A stretch of DNA of 46,114 bases from Gomphosphaeria aponina SAG 52.96 = DSM 107014 (GTDB lineage Bacteria; Cyanobacteriota; Cyanobacteriia; Cyanobacteriales; Gomphosphaeriaceae): positions 1-46,114 of the forward strand of contig JADQBC010000009.1 in NCBI GenBank assembly GCA_016903655.1, given 5' to 3'. The position numbers were made by a program, and so were the translations under genes. Positions 15,178 to 24,008 of the stretch are shown here, piece by piece. The notes under the pieces are model-generated. The model made no database searches. It was given only the letters and a program-made list of their open reading frames with translations, and had not been told where the DNA came from. Position 1 is the stretch's first letter. Each line of letters starts with the position of its first letter.

Positions 15178-16128
15178 ATGATTAATCAACTGCGATTACC
15201 GCAGCAGCAGACGTTAACACGGACTGCAATAGATTCTTATGTTTGTTTAGCGGTTGGTTTATTAGCTCTCTCTTTTGCGCCAATTTTTGTGCGTTTGAGC
15301 GCAGGAGAATTAAGTCCATTAGGGATTATTTTTAACCGCTTTTGGATGGCAACTATTGTATTGGGAATTTTGCATGAAATTCCAGATTCAAATCAGAGTC
15401 AGTCTGACCTGGAAAAGCAGGTAAAAAATGGAAAAACCGTAATTTTATTACTGCTATTGGGGACTTTTTTTTCTCTGGGCCTGATTCTCTGGGCCTGGTC
15501 ACTAACACAAACCACCATCGCCAAGTCAACGATCATGAGTAGTCTCACCCCAGGGTTTACTGCTTTGGGTTGGTGGCTAATTTGGGGGAAACGCCCAGAT
15601 AAACGGTTTTTGATAGGGATGGGGGTGACTATGGTAGGGGTGATGAGTCTGGGAGTGAGTGACTTTTGCCTAGATTCTGGCAACATAGAGGGTGACGCGA
15701 TCGCTTTACTTTCTGCGGTGCTCTTTAGTGCTTACCCCTTGATTTTAGAACAACTGCAAAAGGAATTAAACAGCAAAACCATCTTGATGTGGTGCTGTTT
15801 AATGGGGACTGTATTCATTTTTTCCATCCTTTTAATTACAGGAGAGAGACTGTTTCCCGTCTCCTGGAATGGTTGGTTAGGGGTCATTTCCCTCGCTCTC
15901 CTCTGTCAAGTGTTGGGGTTGGTATTAATTGCTGAATGTATGAAACAACTATCAGCGGTTTTTGTTTCTGTCAGTTATTTGTTCCTTCCTGTTTTAAGTT
16001 CGATCTATGGTTGGGTATTTTTTGCCGAGAGTTTGAGTTTTTATAACTGGTTGGGGTTTGCTTTAGTTTTACTGGGAATATATGTAGCCAAAAAGAGCCA
16101 AACTATTGTTAAAACCGTTGATGGTTGA
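15178..16128 (+). CDS. EamA-family (DMT superfamily) permease
   Basis: 316 residues with about ten membrane segments in two EamA repeats. The first starts around YVCLAVGLLALSFAPIFVRLS, the second around GDAIALLSAVLFSAYPLI. A typical signature is SLTPGFTALGWWLIWGKRPD, where the fourth helix meets a cytoplasmic loop. DMT permeases export or exchange small metabolites. Its position beside mysD suggests export of a mycosporine or intermediate, but that is inferred only from neighbourhood. The last codons (KTVDG, stop) lie inside a TTGATGG heptamer array, so the repeat has shaped the C-terminus. Confidence 0.85.
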   Translation: MINQLRLPQQQTLTRTAIDSYVCLAVGLLALSFAPIFVRLSAGELSPLGIIFNRFWMATIVLGILHEIPDSNQSQSDLEKQVKNGKTVILLLLLGTFFSLGLILWAWSLTQTTIAKSTIMSSLTPGFTALGWWLIWGKRPDKRFLIGMGVTMVGVMSLGVSDFCLDSGNIEGDAIALLSAVLFSAYPLILEQLQKELNSKTILMWCCLMGTVFIFSILLITGERLFPVSWNGWLGVISLALLCQVLGLVLIAECMKQLSAVFVSVSYLFLPVLSSIYGWVFFAESLSFYNWLGFALVLLGIYVAKKSQTIVKTVDG

Positions 16129-16148
16129 TGGTTGATGGTTGATGGTTG
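16117..16148 (+). repeat. GTTGATG heptamer array overlapping the permease stop codon
   Basis: Four to five copies of ATGGTTG (reverse complement of CAACCAT) that begin inside the last codons of the permease gene and continue past its stop at 16126-16128. Confidence 0.85.
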
Positions 16149-16407
16149 CTTCTGTTAACCCGCCCCGTAAGTTTGCACGGCTCGGAGACAGGCGTTGCTG
16201 AAATCGGATCTAAACCTTGATAAATAGAATAATCGGAATGAAGTTTGCTTGAAACTTTTGAGGAGGAAGCGATCGCCCCTTGAATAGACCTAAGAGCGAA
16301 ATTGTTTTTATGATCTGATAAAAGATTGTTTTGTTAATCAGAGTGTTCTTAGTAGTAATTTGCACCAAATCAAGCTCGGCTCAAAGAACCATCAACCATC
16401 AACCATT
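16149..16407. other. Gap between permease and kinase, with heptamer repeats
   Basis: Contains a half palindrome AACCCGCCCCG near 16157, a HIP1 site near 16269, and three CAACCAT copies at 16388-16406. No convincing gene. Confidence 0.4.
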
Positions 16408-16605
16408 TTAAATTTCACCTTGAATTTTCTGTTGTAAAATTTCTTGAATTTGAGCTTGAGACAGAGAAGCATCATACCAAATAGCTTCAGAATCAGGACT
16501 ACGACGACTCATTAATAAATCTACGGCTTCTTGATCGTCTTGGTATAATGGCGAAAAAAAAGCAGGGAAAAAAATATGGAAGTTGAGGAACAAAAGCAAA
16601 CACAA
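16408..16605 (-). CDS. Small hypothetical protein or gene remnant
   Basis: 65-codon minus-strand frame; the second half (DDQEAVDLLMSRRSPDSEAI, then WYDASLSQAQIQEILQQ) reads like real protein, while the first part overlaps the start of the kinase gene and is low-complexity. The true product may start at the internal Met of MSRRSPD or be the 3' remnant of a gene cut by the kinase gene. I do not recognise the family. Confidence 0.3.
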   Translation of the reverse strand: MCLLLFLNFHIFFPAFFSPLYQDDQEAVDLLMSRRSPDSEAIWYDASLSQAQIQEILQQKIQGEI

Positions 16606-19600
16606 GAAGCACTACGTCAGAGTAAAGCCAGATTAAAATATCTTCTTGCTTCTAGTCCGACGGTAATTTATAGTGCGAAAGTAAGTGATGATTATGAGGC
16701 AACTTTTATGAGCGAAAATGTTACCGCTCATTTCGGTTATCAAGCTGAAGAATTTATCGCAAATAGTGAGTTTTGGTTCAGTCATATTCACCCAGAAGAC
16801 CAGGCTTTAGTTTTACAGGAAGTTGAACATTTATTTGAAAAAAATAACCACAGTATGGAGTATCGGTTTCTCCACAAAAACGGCGAATATCGCTGGGTGA
16901 GAGATGAAATGAAAATAATGCGAGATAGTCAGGGTAATCCTCTGGAAATTATAGGTTCTTGGACAGATTTTACCGAACTTAAACAAGCACAAGAAAGTCA
17001 GCGTATCAATGAGGAACGTTTTCGGCTCACCCTAAAAAATGCGCCAATTACAGTATTTAATCAGGATTTAAACTTACGCTATACTTGGATTTATAGCTCT
17101 TTGCCTGGATACAATATAGAAAATATTTTTGGCAAAACAGACTTTGAATTATTCCCCCCAGAAGAAGCCCAAAGTTTAACGGCGATGAAACAGGAAGTTA
17201 TGGGAAATGGAAAAAAACAGAGACAAATTGTTTGTCTGGAAATAAATGGAAAAAAACACTATTTTGATAATAATATCGAAGCTTTAAGCAATGAGTGGGG
17301 AGAAATTATTGGGATAACTGGAGTTGCTTTAGATATCACTGAGCGATATGAAAGAGAAGCAGTGATTTTGGAATTAAATAAGACTCTCGGAGAAAAAGCA
17401 GCAGAACTAGAATTAGCTTATCAGGAAATTAGGAACAGCAAAGAATTTATTGAAAATGTGATTAATGCAGTGTCAGACCCGATTTTTGTTAAAGATAGAC
17501 AGGGACATTTACAATTAACAAATGACAGTTTGTCTCTGTTAGTTAGCAATCAAAAACAAAAATTATTGGGCAAGACTGTATATGACTTGTTTCCCAAAAA
17601 TGAAGCAGATGTTTTTACTGAAAAAGATGAGTTAGTATTTACCACAGGAGTAGTGAATGAGAATGAAGAATACTTGACTGATACCAAAGGAAAAACCCAT
17701 TTTATCTCAACCAAAAAAAGCCGTTTTGTAGATGCTAAGGGAAACAAGTTTATAGTAGGGGTAATTCGAGACTTAACCAAGGGGAGAGAAATAGAAGAGG
17801 CACTGCGAAGAAGTGAGGCAAGATTTCAAAGAATAGCGGCAAATGTACCAGGAGGAATCTATCAATTTGCATTACATTCAGATGGAGCTCGCAGCTTTCC
17901 TTATACAAGTGATCGCTTTCTGGGAATCTTTGAAATAACATCAGAAGAAATTCAGGAAAATTCCAACAATATTTTTAATAAGTTTTATCCAGAAGATATC
18001 CAATCACTAGAAGATTCCATTGCAGCGTCAGCAGAAAGTTTAACAAAATGGTCTTGGGAAGGAAGATTAGTATCCTCAGCAGGTAAAATAAAATGGATTC
18101 AGGGATTGTCTCAACCAGAAAAACAAGCCAATGGGGATATGATTTGGGATGGGTTGATAGTAGAAATCACAGAACGGAAGGAAACAGAAAGGCAGTTATT
18201 AGAACAATTATCTCTGTCAAAATTAAGGTTAGAAATCACCAATGTTCTTACCCAAGAAAAAGATTTACAAACTAGCTTACAAAAATGTACCCAAGCTTTA
18301 GTAAAACACCTAGATGGAGCAGTTGCCTGTATTTGGTTATTAAATCAAACAGAAAACATTCTGGAATTAAAAGCTAGTACAGGAATGTCTGCCCATCTCA
18401 TTAGGAAAATTGCCAAAAGGGGGAGAGGTTTGGCGAAGAGCATCCATAACCAGGAATGGGCAAAAAGAGAAGGGATAGTTGGTTTTGTCGAGTATCTCAT
18501 GTTAGTAGGATCGGAGTTGCTCGGAGTGATCGCCATCTTTGCTCGTCATCCTCTTACAGAAATAGTGGCGGCAGAAATGGAAGCGATCGCCAATGTAATT
18601 TCCCTGGGAGTAGAGCGGCGATTACAAGAAGAAGCCCTGCGCTTGAGCGAAAAACGCTACCGTCAAATTGTGGAAACTGCCCAGGAGGGAATCTGGTTAA
18701 TTGATGCTCAAGCTAAAACTACCTATGTCAACCCGCAAATGGCAGCTATGTTGGGCTATAGCGTTGAAGAAATGCTCGGCAGTTCCCTGTATAATTTCAT
18801 GGATGAACAAGGGTGTTTGGAAGCACAGCAGAATTTTGCAAGACGGCAACAGGGAATAGGGGAAACTCACGATTTTCGGTTCACCCGCCAAGATGGTTCC
18901 CACCTTTGGACAATGCTTTCTACGAGTCCGATCTATAATGAGCTTGGGGAATTTGCGGGAGCATTAGCGATGATTGCAGATATATCACAGAGAGTGAAAA
19001 TGGAGGAGGCACTGCGGGAAACCAACTACAGACTGGTGAATATGAATGATGAATTAAAACGTGTCACGCGACTCAAAGACGAATTTCTGGCTAATATGAG
19101 TCACGAATTGCGTACTCCCCTGAACTCCATTCTTGGTTTATCTGAGGCGCTACAAGAAGAAGTGTACGGAGGGCTGACAGAGAAACAGCAAAAATCTTTA
19201 ATTACAATTGAAAACAGCGGCAAGTATTTATTAGAGCTAATTAACGATATTCTGGACTTAGCAAAAATAGAAGCAGGGAAAATGAAGTTGAGCTTTACCA
19301 AGGTTAGGGTGCAGCAACTTTGTGAACACAGTGTAAGCTTTATTCGGGAACAAGCTTACAAGAAAAACATCCACCTAGCTGCTAATATACCAGAGCTAGA
19401 AATTGCTGTAGATGAGCGGCGTATTCGCCAAGCATTAATTAACCTGTTAAGTAATGGGATAAAATTTACCCCAGCAGGAGGAAGTGTCACCCTAGAAGTC
19501 AAGGAAAATTTAGCAGAAAAAACCCTTAATTTTAATGTGATTGACACAGGTATTGGCATGGCTGAAGAAAACTTGAATAAACTTTTTCAACCTTTCTCTC

Positions 19601-20196
19601 AAATTGATAGTAGTCTTTCCCGTAACTATAACGGTACAGGTTTAGGTTTAGCCTTAGTGCGCACTATTGCTGAGTTGCACGGAGGAAAAGTTAGTGTTGT
19701 TAGTTCAGTTGGAGTAGGTAGTAAATTTACCATTAGTCTCCCGAAGAAATTACTTCCTGCTCAAAATAATTTCTCACAACAGGAGGGGCAAGAAATAGCA
19801 GCAGAAACAACTAGATTGACTCAAGCTAAATTAGAGGAATGTTTAATTTTAATTGCAGATGATAATGATGACAACATCGAATTATTTAACGATTATTTAA
19901 CGGCAAAAGGATATAAGTTAATGCGGGCAAAAAATGGCTTAGAAGCAATTAAAATGGCTGTAGAAGTCAAACCCCAAATTATTTTAATGGATATCCAAAT
20001 GCCAGAAATGGATGGTTTAACCGCCATTAGCAGGATTCGTGCTATTCCAGAAATTAGAGAAATTCCCATGATTGCTTTAACTGGTTTAGCTATGACTGGA
20101 GACAGAGAAAAATGTCTCCAAGCAGGAGCAGATGAATATCTAACTAAGCCTGTTAGTTTGAGTCAGTTAGCCATTGCAATTAATAAATTAATATGA
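16576..20196 (+). CDS. Multi-PAS/GAF hybrid histidine kinase with receiver domain
   Basis: 1206 residues, no membrane segment, so probably cytoplasmic. Domains by position: PAS ~25-145 (RWVRDEMKIMRDSQGNPLEI), PAS ~155-275, PAS ~295-410, PAS ~420-535, GAF ~555-685, PAS ~690-815, HisKA with FLANMSHELRTPLN (H843 phosphorylated), HATPase with [10 protein letters not shown] (N956/N960), DTGIGM and GTGLGLALV, then a receiver domain ~1092-1206 with acidic pair D1095/D1096, acceptor D1139 in ILMDIQMPEMDG, and YLTKPVS. ATG 16576 is chosen because an in-frame stop lies at 16546-16548. A second REC-kinase gene follows after 124 bp, so the two probably form a phosphorelay. The signal sensed is not readable; proximity to the sunscreen genes is suggestive only. 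Confidence 0.92.
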   Translation: MEVEEQKQTQEALRQSKARLKYLLASSPTVIYSAKVSDDYEATFMSENVTAHFGYQAEEFIANSEFWFSHIHPEDQALVLQEVEHLFEKNNHSMEYRFLHKNGEYRWVRDEMKIMRDSQGNPLEIIGSWTDFTELKQAQESQRINEERFRLTLKNAPITVFNQDLNLRYTWIYSSLPGYNIENIFGKTDFELFPPEEAQSLTAMKQEVMGNGKKQRQIVCLEINGKKHYFDNNIEALSNEWGEIIGITGVALDITERYEREAVILELNKTLGEKAAELELAYQEIRNSKEFIENVINAVSDPIFVKDRQGHLQLTNDSLSLLVSNQKQKLLGKTVYDLFPKNEADVFTEKDELVFTTGVVNENEEYLTDTKGKTHFISTKKSRFVDAKGNKFIVGVIRDLTKGREIEEALRRSEARFQRIAANVPGGIYQFALHSDGARSFPYTSDRFLGIFEITSEEIQENSNNIFNKFYPEDIQSLEDSIAASAESLTKWSWEGRLVSSAGKIKWIQGLSQPEKQANGDMIWDGLIVEITERKETERQLLEQLSLSKLRLEITNVLTQEKDLQTSLQKCTQALVKHLDGAVACIWLLNQTENILELKASTGMSAHLIRKIAKRGRGLAKSIHNQEWAKREGIVGFVEYLMLVGSELLGVIAIFARHPLTEIVAAEMEAIANVISLGVERRLQEEALRLSEKRYRQIVETAQEGIWLIDAQAKTTYVNPQMAAMLGYSVEEMLGSSLYNFMDEQGCLEAQQNFARRQQGIGETHDFRFTRQDGSHLWTMLSTSPIYNELGEFAGALAMIADISQRVKMEEALRETNYRLVNMNDELKRVTRLKDEFLANMSHELRTPLNSILGLSEALQEEVYGGLTEKQQKSLITIENSGKYLLELINDILDLAKIEAGKMKLSFTKVRVQQLCEHSVSFIREQAYKKNIHLAANIPELEIAVDERRIRQALINLLSNGIKFTPAGGSVTLEVKENLAEKTLNFNVIDTGIGMAEENLNKLFQPFSQIDSSLSRNYNGTGLGLALVRTIAELHGGKVSVVSSVGVGSKFTISLPKKLLPAQNNFSQQEGQEIAAETTRLTQAKLEECLILIADDNDDNIELFNDYLTAKGYKLMRAKNGLEAIKMAVEVKPQIILMDIQMPEMDGLTAISRIRAIPEIREIPMIALTGLAMTGDREKCLQAGADEYLTKPVSLSQLAIAINKLI

Positions 20197-20320
20197 AATA
20201 TTAGTCAGTAGGGGCGGGTAGGGAGAACGGGGTGGAAAGTGGGGAGAGGGTTTTAGTTTGGTTAGTAGTTTTTGTCAAAAACTAATTCATGAAAAAACCA
20301 CTTAATTAAATCAATTATTT

Positions 20321-21397
20321 ATGAATCATACTGCGGCAATTTTAATAGTTGATGATGAGCCAAGTAACTTTGATGTCATTGAAGCTTTATTGTTCAAAGA
20401 AGGCTATCAATTATATTATGCTTCTAATGGGGTGAAAGCTTTAAAAATTTTAGAAAAACTGCAACTGGATTTAATTATACTGGATGTAATGATGCCAGAA
20501 ATAGATGGGTTAGAAGTTTGTCGGCAAGTTAAGGCAAATTCACAATTGCAACATATCCCAATTATTATGGTTACAGCACTAAATTCTAAAGAAGACTTAG
20601 CTCATTGTTTAGAAACGGGAGCAGATGATTTTATTGGAAAACCAGTCAATGGAATTGAATTAAGAGCGAGAGTCCGTTCCATGTTGCGAATTAAGCAACA
20701 ATACGATAAATTAACAGCAAACCTAAAATTACGAGAAGATTTATCTGAGATGATTGTCCACGATTTGCGCAACCCTTTAACTAACATTATTTTAGCCAGT
20801 GAATATCTTAAGTTAACATCCCTGAAAGCCAAACAAGAAGAAAAGGTTGAACAAATTAGGATGGCAGGGGATCGATTACAATCTCTGACTAATGATTTAT
20901 TGATTTTAGCCAAGGCAGAAGCAGGGAAAATGACCCTAAATCGGGAGTCAGTAGATCTGTGTGCATTAGCACAAAAAGTGAGGGGAGAAATGAAGGCGAT
21001 CGCCCTGCAAAAAAAGATTAAATTACTTGCTCATTTACCCCCAGGAAAACACCTTTTCCTCGATGCTAATCTTTTCGAGCGAGTGTTAGAAAACCTACTC
21101 TCCAATGGCATTAAATTTTCTCCCAGTGGCAGTACAATTACCTTACAAATCAACTATCCTGCTAACAAACTAGCTCAAATCATTGTTGCCGATCAAGGGC
21201 CTGGAATAAGCGCTCAAATCAAAAATATTATCTTCCAAAAATATGAAGTAGGAGAAATTAAAAATGGCACGGCTCAAACAGGCATTGGATTAGCCTTTTG
21301 TAAAATGGTAATCGAAGCTCACAATGGGGAAATTTTCGTAGAAGATAATCACCCCAGAGGAGCAGTATTTACCATCAATCTTTTTGGTGATAACTAG
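20321..21397 (+). CDS. Response regulator fused to histidine kinase (REC-HisKA-HATPase)
   Basis: 358 residues. Receiver domain 1-125: acidic pair in [12 protein letters not shown], acceptor aspartate in [12 protein letters not shown], lysine in FIGKPVNG. A short HisKA follows with phosphorylatable H147 ([12 protein letters not shown]), then HATPase with [22 protein letters not shown] and [10 protein letters not shown]. No output DNA-binding domain. Such REC-kinase proteins often take a phosphate from a hybrid kinase such as the one directly upstream. The gene converges on yajQ and their 3' ends overlap by 4 bp (21394-21397). Confidence 0.9.
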   Translation: MNHTAAILIVDDEPSNFDVIEALLFKEGYQLYYASNGVKALKILEKLQLDLIILDVMMPEIDGLEVCRQVKANSQLQHIPIIMVTALNSKEDLAHCLETGADDFIGKPVNGIELRARVRSMLRIKQQYDKLTANLKLREDLSEMIVHDLRNPLTNIILASEYLKLTSLKAKQEEKVEQIRMAGDRLQSLTNDLLILAKAEAGKMTLNRESVDLCALAQKVRGEMKAIALQKKIKLLAHLPPGKHLFLDANLFERVLENLLSNGIKFSPSGSTITLQINYPANKLAQIIVADQGPGISAQIKNIIFQKYEVGEIKNGTAQTGIGLAFCKMVIEAHNGEIFVEDNHPRGAVFTINLFGDN

Positions 21398-21885
21398 CGA
21401 TAGTTAGTAAATTGTAAAGGAAAGGGGAAATCTTCCTGTTTCAGAAGTTGAATTGCCTCCTGTAAATCATCTTTAGATTTACCAGATATGCGCACCGCAT
21501 CTCCTTGAATAGCAGCTTGAACCTTTTTCAAATTATCACGTATGAGCTTAGTGATTTTTTTAGCTTGTTCCTGGCTAATCCCCTTTTTGAGAGTAATTTC
21601 CTGACGCACGCGATCGCCACTTGCCGATTCTACCTTCCCGTAATCAAAGATTTTCAGAGATAAACCCCTTTTAGCGGCTTTAGTAGTCAAGATATTATGA
21701 ATTGCATCCAGAGTAAAATCGCTGTCAGTATTAACAGTAATCATATCTTCAGTCAATTCAACAGTGCTATTGGTATCTTTTAGGTCGTAACGACTAATTA
21801 TTTCCCGTTTTGTTTGGTCAAGGGCATTGACCAGTTCTTGACGGTCAAAATCGCTTACAACGTCGAAAGAATAAGTCGAAGCCAT
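21394..21885 (-). CDS. yajQ: YajQ family (UPF0234) nucleotide-binding protein
   Basis: 163 residues, full length. Typical start [20 protein letters not shown], then [63 protein letters not shown] and end [12 protein letters not shown]. The family has two small alpha/beta domains; members bind nucleotides or RNA and some bind cyclic di-GMP, but the role in cyanobacteria is not settled. Single gene, tail-to-tail with the REC-kinase. Confidence 0.95.
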   Translation of the reverse strand: MASTYSFDVVSDFDRQELVNALDQTKREIISRYDLKDTNSTVELTEDMITVNTDSDFTLDAIHNILTTKAAKRGLSLKIFDYGKVESASGDRVRQEITLKKGISQEQAKKITKLIRDNLKKVQAAIQGDAVRISGKSKDDLQEAIQLLKQEDFPFPLQFTNYR

Positions 21886-21916
21886 AAATTCAGTTATGAG
21901 TTATCGGTCAAATTGT

Positions 21917-21980
21917 AGGGGCGGGTAAGGTGATAATCAAACAATATCAAATCCATAACCTTGAGCTCATTTCCCGCCCC
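21917..21980. repeat. GGGGCGGG palindromic repeat upstream of yajQ
   Basis: GTAGGGGCGGG (~21916-21925) faces CCCGCCCC (21973-21980). Member of the family found at 205, 3415, 15006, 28649 and 43041, here between yajQ and the DprA-like gene, both minus strand. Confidence 0.6.
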
Positions 21981-22010
21981 CCATTCCTAAGAGCAATTAT
22001 CGATGAAAAG

Positions 22011-22517
22011 TTAATCAAAATAAAAACGAGTTACCACTTTACGTTGTTCTTCTGCTTCCTCACAGGTTTGAAGTAAAGTATGACTATCGTGGAAAGCGAA
22101 GCAGATCAATTGTTGACAGCGGGTGATTATTTCCCGATTACACAAAGTACTTGCTTCACCAAGAGACAGATGGTCATTTTCTGGTTTTTCAACCAAATGA
22201 AGCACCTGTTCTAGTTGTGAGCGTGACTCCAGGGGCTGGCGGTTCATGCTTTGGGGCAAAATCACCGTTAAAAGAGAGGGATCTGCACGCATAGCACCTT
22301 TAATTGCCGCCGAATTTGTTCCTGTTGCCCCAGATGTTATTATACTGTTACCAGCTTGCACGAGAGCAAAGCTCATCATCTCAATCAAGTGTTGATGAGT
22401 GATGGGAACATGACGCGAACCCAACAGAGCAATCCGTTTAGAACTGGTTTGCTGAATTGCCGCCAGTTCCTGCGCCAATGTATCAAGTTTGGGTGTCTCT
22501 ACTGATGATTGACTCAA
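22011..22517 (-). CDS. DprA/Smf-like Rossmann-fold protein
   Basis: 168 residues. Motifs KRIALLGSRHVP, SIITSGATGTNSAAIKGAMR and LTVILPQSMNRQP are those of the DprA/LOG Rossmann fold (GSR, GxxGxxxAA). It is much shorter than full DprA, which loads RecA on single-stranded DNA during transformation. Cyanobacterial proteins of this size are often called 'DNA recombination-mediator protein A'. The end (CEEAEEQRKVVTRFYFD) is distinctive. Function in recombination or nucleotide-derivative processing is inferred from the fold. Confidence 0.8.
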   Translation of the reverse strand: MSQSSVETPKLDTLAQELAAIQQTSSKRIALLGSRHVPITHQHLIEMMSFALVQAGNSIITSGATGTNSAAIKGAMRADPSLLTVILPQSMNRQPLESRSQLEQVLHLVEKPENDHLSLGEASTLCNREIITRCQQLICFAFHDSHTLLQTCEEAEEQRKVVTRFYFD

Positions 22518-22736
22518 AAGACTTTAATTACTTAAATTGACCCATGCTATTCTAGCAAATCCTTTTCTGGATTGGGACTTTCTCGGGTAATTTTTTATCT
22601 GTTACCAGTTATCAGCCCTTGTTGAGCCAAGATTCCCCAGCCCGACTATCTCTTACCAGTTATCAATAGACCAATTAAGGATTCATGTAGCTTGTTTATT
22701 TTTAATAAAAATATGGCACTTTTCTCCCAGACCTGT

Positions 22737-22742
22737 TATAAT
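22737..22742 (+). promoter_or_regulatory. -10 element of the tRNA-Val gene
   Basis: TATAAT at 22737-22742 lies 13 bp before the 5' end of the tRNA. No good -35 hexamer is seen at the right distance. Confidence 0.45.
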
Positions 22743-22754
22743 TGCTAATTGTAC

Positions 22755-22828
22755 AGACTCATAGCTCAGTTGGTTAGAGCGCTACGTTGACATCGTAGAG
22801 GTCGCTGGTTCGAGTCCAGTTGGGTCTA
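22755..22828 (+). tRNA. tRNA-Val (anticodon GAC)
   Basis: Cloverleaf readable by eye: acceptor AGACTCA with TGGGTCT, D arm GCTCAGTTGGTTAGAGC, anticodon stem CTACG/CGTAG around loop TTGACAT (anticodon GAC), T arm CTGGTTCGAGTCCAG, discriminator A at 22828. CCA is not encoded. Confidence 0.95.
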
Positions 22829-23147
22829 TTTAGATTTTTGGGTCAACAACTAAAGTGTTTTTAGTTCCTAAATTTCCCCCAATTCCGCCCTTTAAATGCC
22901 TCTGAGCTTAATAATTCTACAGGATTACAGTTGATTTTTGTTTTTCCTTGTGATAAAGATTACTATGAGACCGATGAGCGTGTGAATTGTGTTAACTCTC
23001 CCTAACCCCCCCGGGGGGGGAAAACCAGGCAAAAGCTCAAGAGCTTTTTTGAAGGGGATTGTGTTCAGGGCAGGGTTTTTTACGGTTTCGATGAGGTTGA
23101 GAAGTTTCCCTCATCTAAATAAGCAATAGGGTGATCAGAAAAAAAAG
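22829..23147. other. Gap after tRNA with GC palindrome and terminator
   Basis: Holds a CCCCCCCGGGGGGGG palindrome near 23015-23030 and the hairpin at 23031-23050. Otherwise AT-rich with no gene. Confidence 0.5.
23031..23050 (+). terminator. Rho-independent terminator-like hairpin
   Basis: AAAAGCTC (23031-23038), loop AA, GAGCTTTT (23041-23048) followed by further T. Perfect 8-bp stem with T tract. It lies 200 bp after the tRNA and about 100 bp before the sulfotransferase gene. Confidence 0.55.
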
Positions 23148-24008
23148 ATGATAGTTTATATTGCGTCATATCCCCGTTCGGGTAATTCGTGGATTCAACA
23201 GCTAATATATTACCAGTTTAGAAGGTTAATATCTTCTGTTTATCAGATTAATGATTATCCTCCCCCACAGTTAAATAAGTGGAAAATTAGGATTCAGTCA
23301 CAAAATCCTAATTCTGGGAATTGGCTAGAATTGTTGAAAGAAAAGGTGATGGGTAATATTTGTATTTGGAATGAATTTATAGCGGTTTATAATGAGCCAG
23401 AACAAGAAATAAATCCCCCTGAGCATCGTTTTATTATGCCTGGGTGTCTGGAGTTTTTAACAGAAGAGAATAGGCAAAAACTGGCAGCAGAAGCTAATGT
23501 ATTTTTCGTAAAAACCCATGAACTTCCTTATCAAAAATATTTTACTGGGGAAAAGGTAATTCAACCAATTAGAAATCCTGGGGCAGTGATTTGGTCCTAC
23601 TTTAATTTGATAGAAGCAACTAAATGGCCAGGGGAAACATTCAAAAGCTTAATGGAAGTAATTAAGGGAAATGTTCGATTTGGTTCTTGGTCGGATTACC
23701 ATGAAAAATGGTTGCAGGTAGGGGAAGAGTTGGGCGATCGCTATTTACAAATACCTTTTGAATGGTTGAAAGAACATCAGGATGAATGCTGTTATCAAAT
23801 AGAAAAGCTGACAGGGCTAAAATATTTGAAAAGAGAATTTATCACTTTTGAAGCGGTGCATAAATTAAATCCTATTGCTAAAAGAGAGGGAAAGGCTTTT
23901 GGCTGGGAAAAAAATTATTCTAATGAAGAATTGCGACTACTTTATGCTTGTCATGGTAAAATGATGGAGCAACTTAATTACCCTGAACCTATCTATCACC
24001 CAGAATGA
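23148..24008 (+). CDS. Sulfotransferase family protein
   Basis: 286 residues. N-terminal SYPRSGNSWIQQLIYYQF is the PAPS 5'-phosphosulfate-binding loop of sulfotransferases, and PIRNPGAVIWSYFNLIE is the 3'-phosphate-binding motif. The C-terminal part (LKYLKREFITFEAVHKLNP) resembles the substrate/PAPS closing region. It probably moves sulfate from PAPS to a hydroxyl group; with the glycosyltransferases downstream, a sulfated surface glycan is the likely product (inference). It overlaps the FkbM methyltransferase by 4 bp (ATGA), so the two are translationally coupled. Confidence 0.85.
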   Translation: MIVYIASYPRSGNSWIQQLIYYQFRRLISSVYQINDYPPPQLNKWKIRIQSQNPNSGNWLELLKEKVMGNICIWNEFIAVYNEPEQEINPPEHRFIMPGCLEFLTEENRQKLAAEANVFFVKTHELPYQKYFTGEKVIQPIRNPGAVIWSYFNLIEATKWPGETFKSLMEVIKGNVRFGSWSDYHEKWLQVGEELGDRYLQIPFEWLKEHQDECCYQIEKLTGLKYLKREFITFEAVHKLNPIAKREGKAFGWEKNYSNEELRLLYACHGKMMEQLNYPEPIYHPE

